Shown piece by piece: positions 4,440-6,029 of a stretch of DNA of 6,029 nucleotides (position 1 is its first letter; each line of letters starts with the position of its first letter). The translations under genes and the position numbers were made by a program. The notes beneath the pieces are model-generated. The model saw nothing but the letters and a program-made list of their open reading frames with translations, did no database searches and was not told the origin of the DNA. This DNA comes from Kiritimatiellia bacterium (GTDB taxonomy: Bacteria > Verrucomicrobiota > Kiritimatiellia > RFP12 > UBA3636): the NCBI GenBank assembly GCA_017476965.1, contig JAFUXX010000044.1, positions 1 through 6,029 of the forward strand. Reading direction: 5' to 3'.

Positions 4440-4853
4440 TCAGTTGCCCGTGGCAAGCCACGTCAAGGTTTCGTTGTAAACCCTGCTGAGGAGCGCCTTC
4501 TGGCGGAACGCTCCGATGGCCGCCGTGACGAGAAGGGGCCAAAGAACGAACCACGACAAGACTGCAGCGCCTGCCTTGTCGAGCCACTTTCCGGCCATGA
4601 CCTCGACGCGGAGGTCGTTTCCGACGGCCATGAGCTTGAGCGTTGCGCAAGCCGAGAGTCCGGTGACTGTGCGGAGAATCCCGCCGCCCGTGCTGGTGGA
4701 GTTCTTGAGCTGCACGAGCATGCCCGTGTTGCCGTTGTCCTCGAAGAGGAGCCGTTGCGTGGCATAGCCGTCGTTTTTGTACTTTGTCTGGATGTAGTTG
4801 GCGCAGTCGTCGATTTTCCCGGCGGCACCGGAGATGGTGGTCTTGTTGCTCAT
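4440..4853 (-). CDS. Small conserved-type membrane protein of unknown function
   Basis: This 137-residue protein has a polar N-terminal half (1-90) and one hydrophobic helix at about 94-116 (AGAAVLSWFVLWPLLVTAAI), followed by GAFRQKALLSRVYNETLTWL. No signal peptide or catalytic motif is seen. The layout (a 'TQRLLFEDNGNTGMLVQLK' strand region, 'TLKLMAVGNDLRVEVMAGKW-x-DK', then a 'WPLLVTAAIGAFRQ' helix) recalls a family of uncharacterised bacterial proteins often fused or linked to zinc-ribbon modules. That is recollection of a pattern, not a named family. ATG 4853 has AAGGA 11 bases upstream, a slightly long spacing. It is 45 bases downstream of the zinc-ribbon gene on the same strand, so co-transcription is likely, and it may work with it at the membrane. 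Function is unknown. Confidence 0.75.
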   Translation of the reverse strand: MSNKTTISGAAGKIDDCANYIQTKYKNDGYATQRLLFEDNGNTGMLVQLKNSTSTGGGILRTVTGLSACATLKLMAVGNDLRVEVMAGKWLDKAGAAVLSWFVLWPLLVTAAIGAFRQKALLSRVYNETLTWLATGN

Positions 4854-4898
4854 TGTTTTGGGGTTCCTTTGCGGGTTTTGGGAAATGGCGGGAAAACG

Positions 4899-5684
4899 TC
4901 ATGTAGCCGACGAGAGAGTGCGGAGCATGGCGTCAATGTCGGATTGGGTCGCTTTTGCGCGGTTTTGCCACAGGCGCGCCGACAGGAGATCGGGGCGACA
5001 TTCGATTCCGCGAAGAAGGCATGCCGATAGCGCAATCATCGCCTCGCGGTCGCCGCGTTTGGCTGCATCCCGGAACGCCGCGACTCCTTCGGCGCGACGA
5101 CCCTCGGCAAACGCGGCGAAACCGGCTCCGGCTGTCGCCGCCGCGGACGATGTGACAGCCGGAGGCGGCGCTACCAGAACGGATTCGGACGCGTCTGCCG
5201 TCGCCGGCGCAAACGACGAAGCCAATGCCAGCGCGGATTTTGAAGGGGTGTCCGCCGGTACCGGGCGAATCTCGATCGGCTGCGGATTCGGTTGTTTCAA
5301 AACGATCCGGTTCGGACTGGCTGGAGTCTTGGACGCCTGCAGCGATCCGAATTTCCGCGCGAGCGTCCGGAAAGAGCGGAGGCCGGCAGCCGCGATGACG
5401 CTTGCCGTGGCCGCGGCAGACTGGATTGCAGATTGCACCGCGACGGCTGGCGGGTCCGGCTTTGCCGAACCGCCGGACTCGAAGACCACTTCGTCTATGT
5501 CGATGCAATCTTCGCCGCCTGCGGAGGGAGTTTCCGGAGCGGCACGGTTTTCGGGTTCCGGCTCCAATTCCGTCAAATCCACGGTCTTGCCGCATCCGGG
5601 GCATGACACGAGGTATTCCTCGGAGTCGTCTCCGACTCCGAATGCGGCGCCGCAATGCGGGCAGAGGTATGTCAGTTCGTCCAT
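4899..5684 (-). CDS. Zinc-ribbon protein with Sel1-like C-terminus
   Basis: This 261-residue protein opens with a four-cysteine zinc ribbon: C8-P-H-C11 and C28-P-G-C31 in YLCPHCGAAF and SCPGCGKTVDL. An acidic linker follows (40-72, many E and D), then an alanine-rich segment (about 82-102) and a long low-complexity region rich in A, P and S (115-183). Residues 185-245, with GFAAFAEGRRAEGVAAFRDA, AAKRGDREAMIALSACLLRG and a final SARLWQNRA, look like one or two Sel1/TPR-like helical repeats, which usually bind proteins. No enzyme motif is visible. The start at ATG 5684 lies 9 bases after the stop of the upstream gene, with AGGA only a base or two before it, so translation is probably coupled. 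A TTG at 5693 would add three residues. It is likely an adaptor or scaffold; its partner may be the membrane protein encoded next. Confidence 0.8.
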   Translation of the reverse strand: MDELTYLCPHCGAAFGVGDDSEEYLVSCPGCGKTVDLTELEPEPENRAAPETPSAGGEDCIDIDEVVFESGGSAKPDPPAVAVQSAIQSAAATASVIAAAGLRSFRTLARKFGSLQASKTPASPNRIVLKQPNPQPIEIRPVPADTPSKSALALASSFAPATADASESVLVAPPPAVTSSAAATAGAGFAAFAEGRRAEGVAAFRDAAKRGDREAMIALSACLLRGIECRPDLLSARLWQNRAKATQSDIDAMLRTLSSAT

Positions 5685-5693
5685 TTCCTGCAA

Positions 5694-5933
5694 TCAGGCT
5701 CGCATTGCCAGTACCGGTTCGGTTTTCGCCTTTTCGAGAATTTCGTCCAATTCGTCGAGAGGAACGTCTTCTTCGCGGATGACCTTCGCCGACGATGCGG
5801 CGCTTGGGCGTCCGAAAATTTCGACCCGGACGAATTCCTCGCCATCGTTCATGGCTCTTTTTGCCGCGGCCGCGATGCTTATGGAGCTCCCGATATCAAC
5901 TAGCCAGCGCAACACCCGCTGCGCACCCGGCAT
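5694..5933 (-). CDS. Small hypothetical protein, first gene of the operon
   Basis: This 79-residue protein is not recognised. Its first third (VLRWLVDIGSSISIAAAAKR) could be a short amphipathic or weakly hydrophobic helix. The middle (EEFVRVEIFGRPS) looks like a beta strand, and the end is acidic and helical (REEDVPLDELDEILEKAKTE). The ATG at 5933 lies about 23 bases after the predicted transcription start of a good promoter. Its TGA at 5694-5696 is 9 bases before the start of the zinc-ribbon gene, which argues that it is a translated member of the operon. The Shine-Dalgarno is weak. A later in-frame start at 5852 (MNDGEEF) would give 52 residues. It may interact with the zinc-ribbon or membrane protein, but that is guesswork from position. 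Confidence 0.62.
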   Translation of the reverse strand: MPGAQRVLRWLVDIGSSISIAAAAKRAMNDGEEFVRVEIFGRPSAASSAKVIREEDVPLDELDEILEKAKTEPVLAMRA

Positions 5934-5962
5934 CCATCGGGGTTTTCTTGCGGACGAAGCGG

Positions 5963-5991
5963 AGAATACCAGATTCCCGACCCGGCATCAA
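5963..5991 (-). promoter_or_regulatory. Predicted sigma70-type promoter of the three-gene minus-strand operon
   Basis: On the minus strand TTGATG (5991-5986, 4 of 6) and TATTCT (5968-5963, 4 of 6) are separated by 17 bases, and the -10 is extended by TGG. Transcription would start near 5956, leaving a leader of about 23 bases before the ATG at 5933. No operator-like palindrome is visible around it. The remaining bases to 6029 show no gene. Confidence 0.65.
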
Positions 5992-6029
5992 GCGTGTTTT
6001 CGGGGCGGTGGACAGGGCGGAAGACGCGA

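Noticed and set aside
5896..5937. 13-codon minus-strand mini-ORF starting at an ATG four bases before the first operon gene
   Set aside because: No ribosome site, no regulatory codon bias, and it overlaps the better-supported 79-residue gene; likely chance.

Overview
The window is GC-rich bacterial chromosome, roughly two thirds G+C by eye. The clearest gene starts carry recognisable Shine-Dalgarno and sigma70-type promoter elements. The gene styles (stand-alone hisF, a lipoprotein flavodoxin, a REP-associated transposase with a long C-terminal domain) suggest a PVC-group bacterium (Verrucomicrobiota, Kiritimatiellota or Lentisphaerota). That placement is inference from protein flavour, not a marker-gene assignment.

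Left part (1-2230), housekeeping genes. The C-terminal end of an MgtE-type magnesium channel (+) converges on hisF (-) across a perfect 18-bp GC palindrome. hisF has a well-formed promoter (-35/-10 with 17-bp spacing) and a GGAGG ribosome site, and it diverges from an endonuclease/exonuclease/phosphatase (EEP) family enzyme (+). The short gap after the EEP gene holds a minus-strand open stretch that may be the decayed C-terminus of a glycoside hydrolase.

Middle (2230-4300), a lipoprotein flavodoxin and a mobile or domesticated REP system. The flavodoxin-domain protein (-) has a lipobox signal peptide. It is followed by a minus-strand RAYT gene (REP-associated tyrosine transposase, HxH/Y1 type) lying between two arrays of about 49-bp repeats. 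Both arrays contain the palindrome CCGCCGATTCATCGGCGG. The transposase has a second, C-terminal domain of about 120 residues that resembles SLOG/DprA-like Rossmann proteins. Its stop codon lies in a half-copy of the palindrome, and a near-copy of the palindrome lies inside its 5' coding region. This REP/RAYT locus is the most interesting part of the window.

Right part (4246-6029), a minus-strand operon of poorly characterised genes. A good sigma70-like promoter at 5963-5991 leads into a 79-residue protein, a zinc-ribbon protein with a Sel1-like C-terminus, and a small one-helix membrane protein. Just downstream on the same strand is the 3' half of a J-domain (HPD motif intact, helices I-II missing). 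It runs directly into the repeat array, so an original fourth gene was probably lost when the array or RAYT unit was established.
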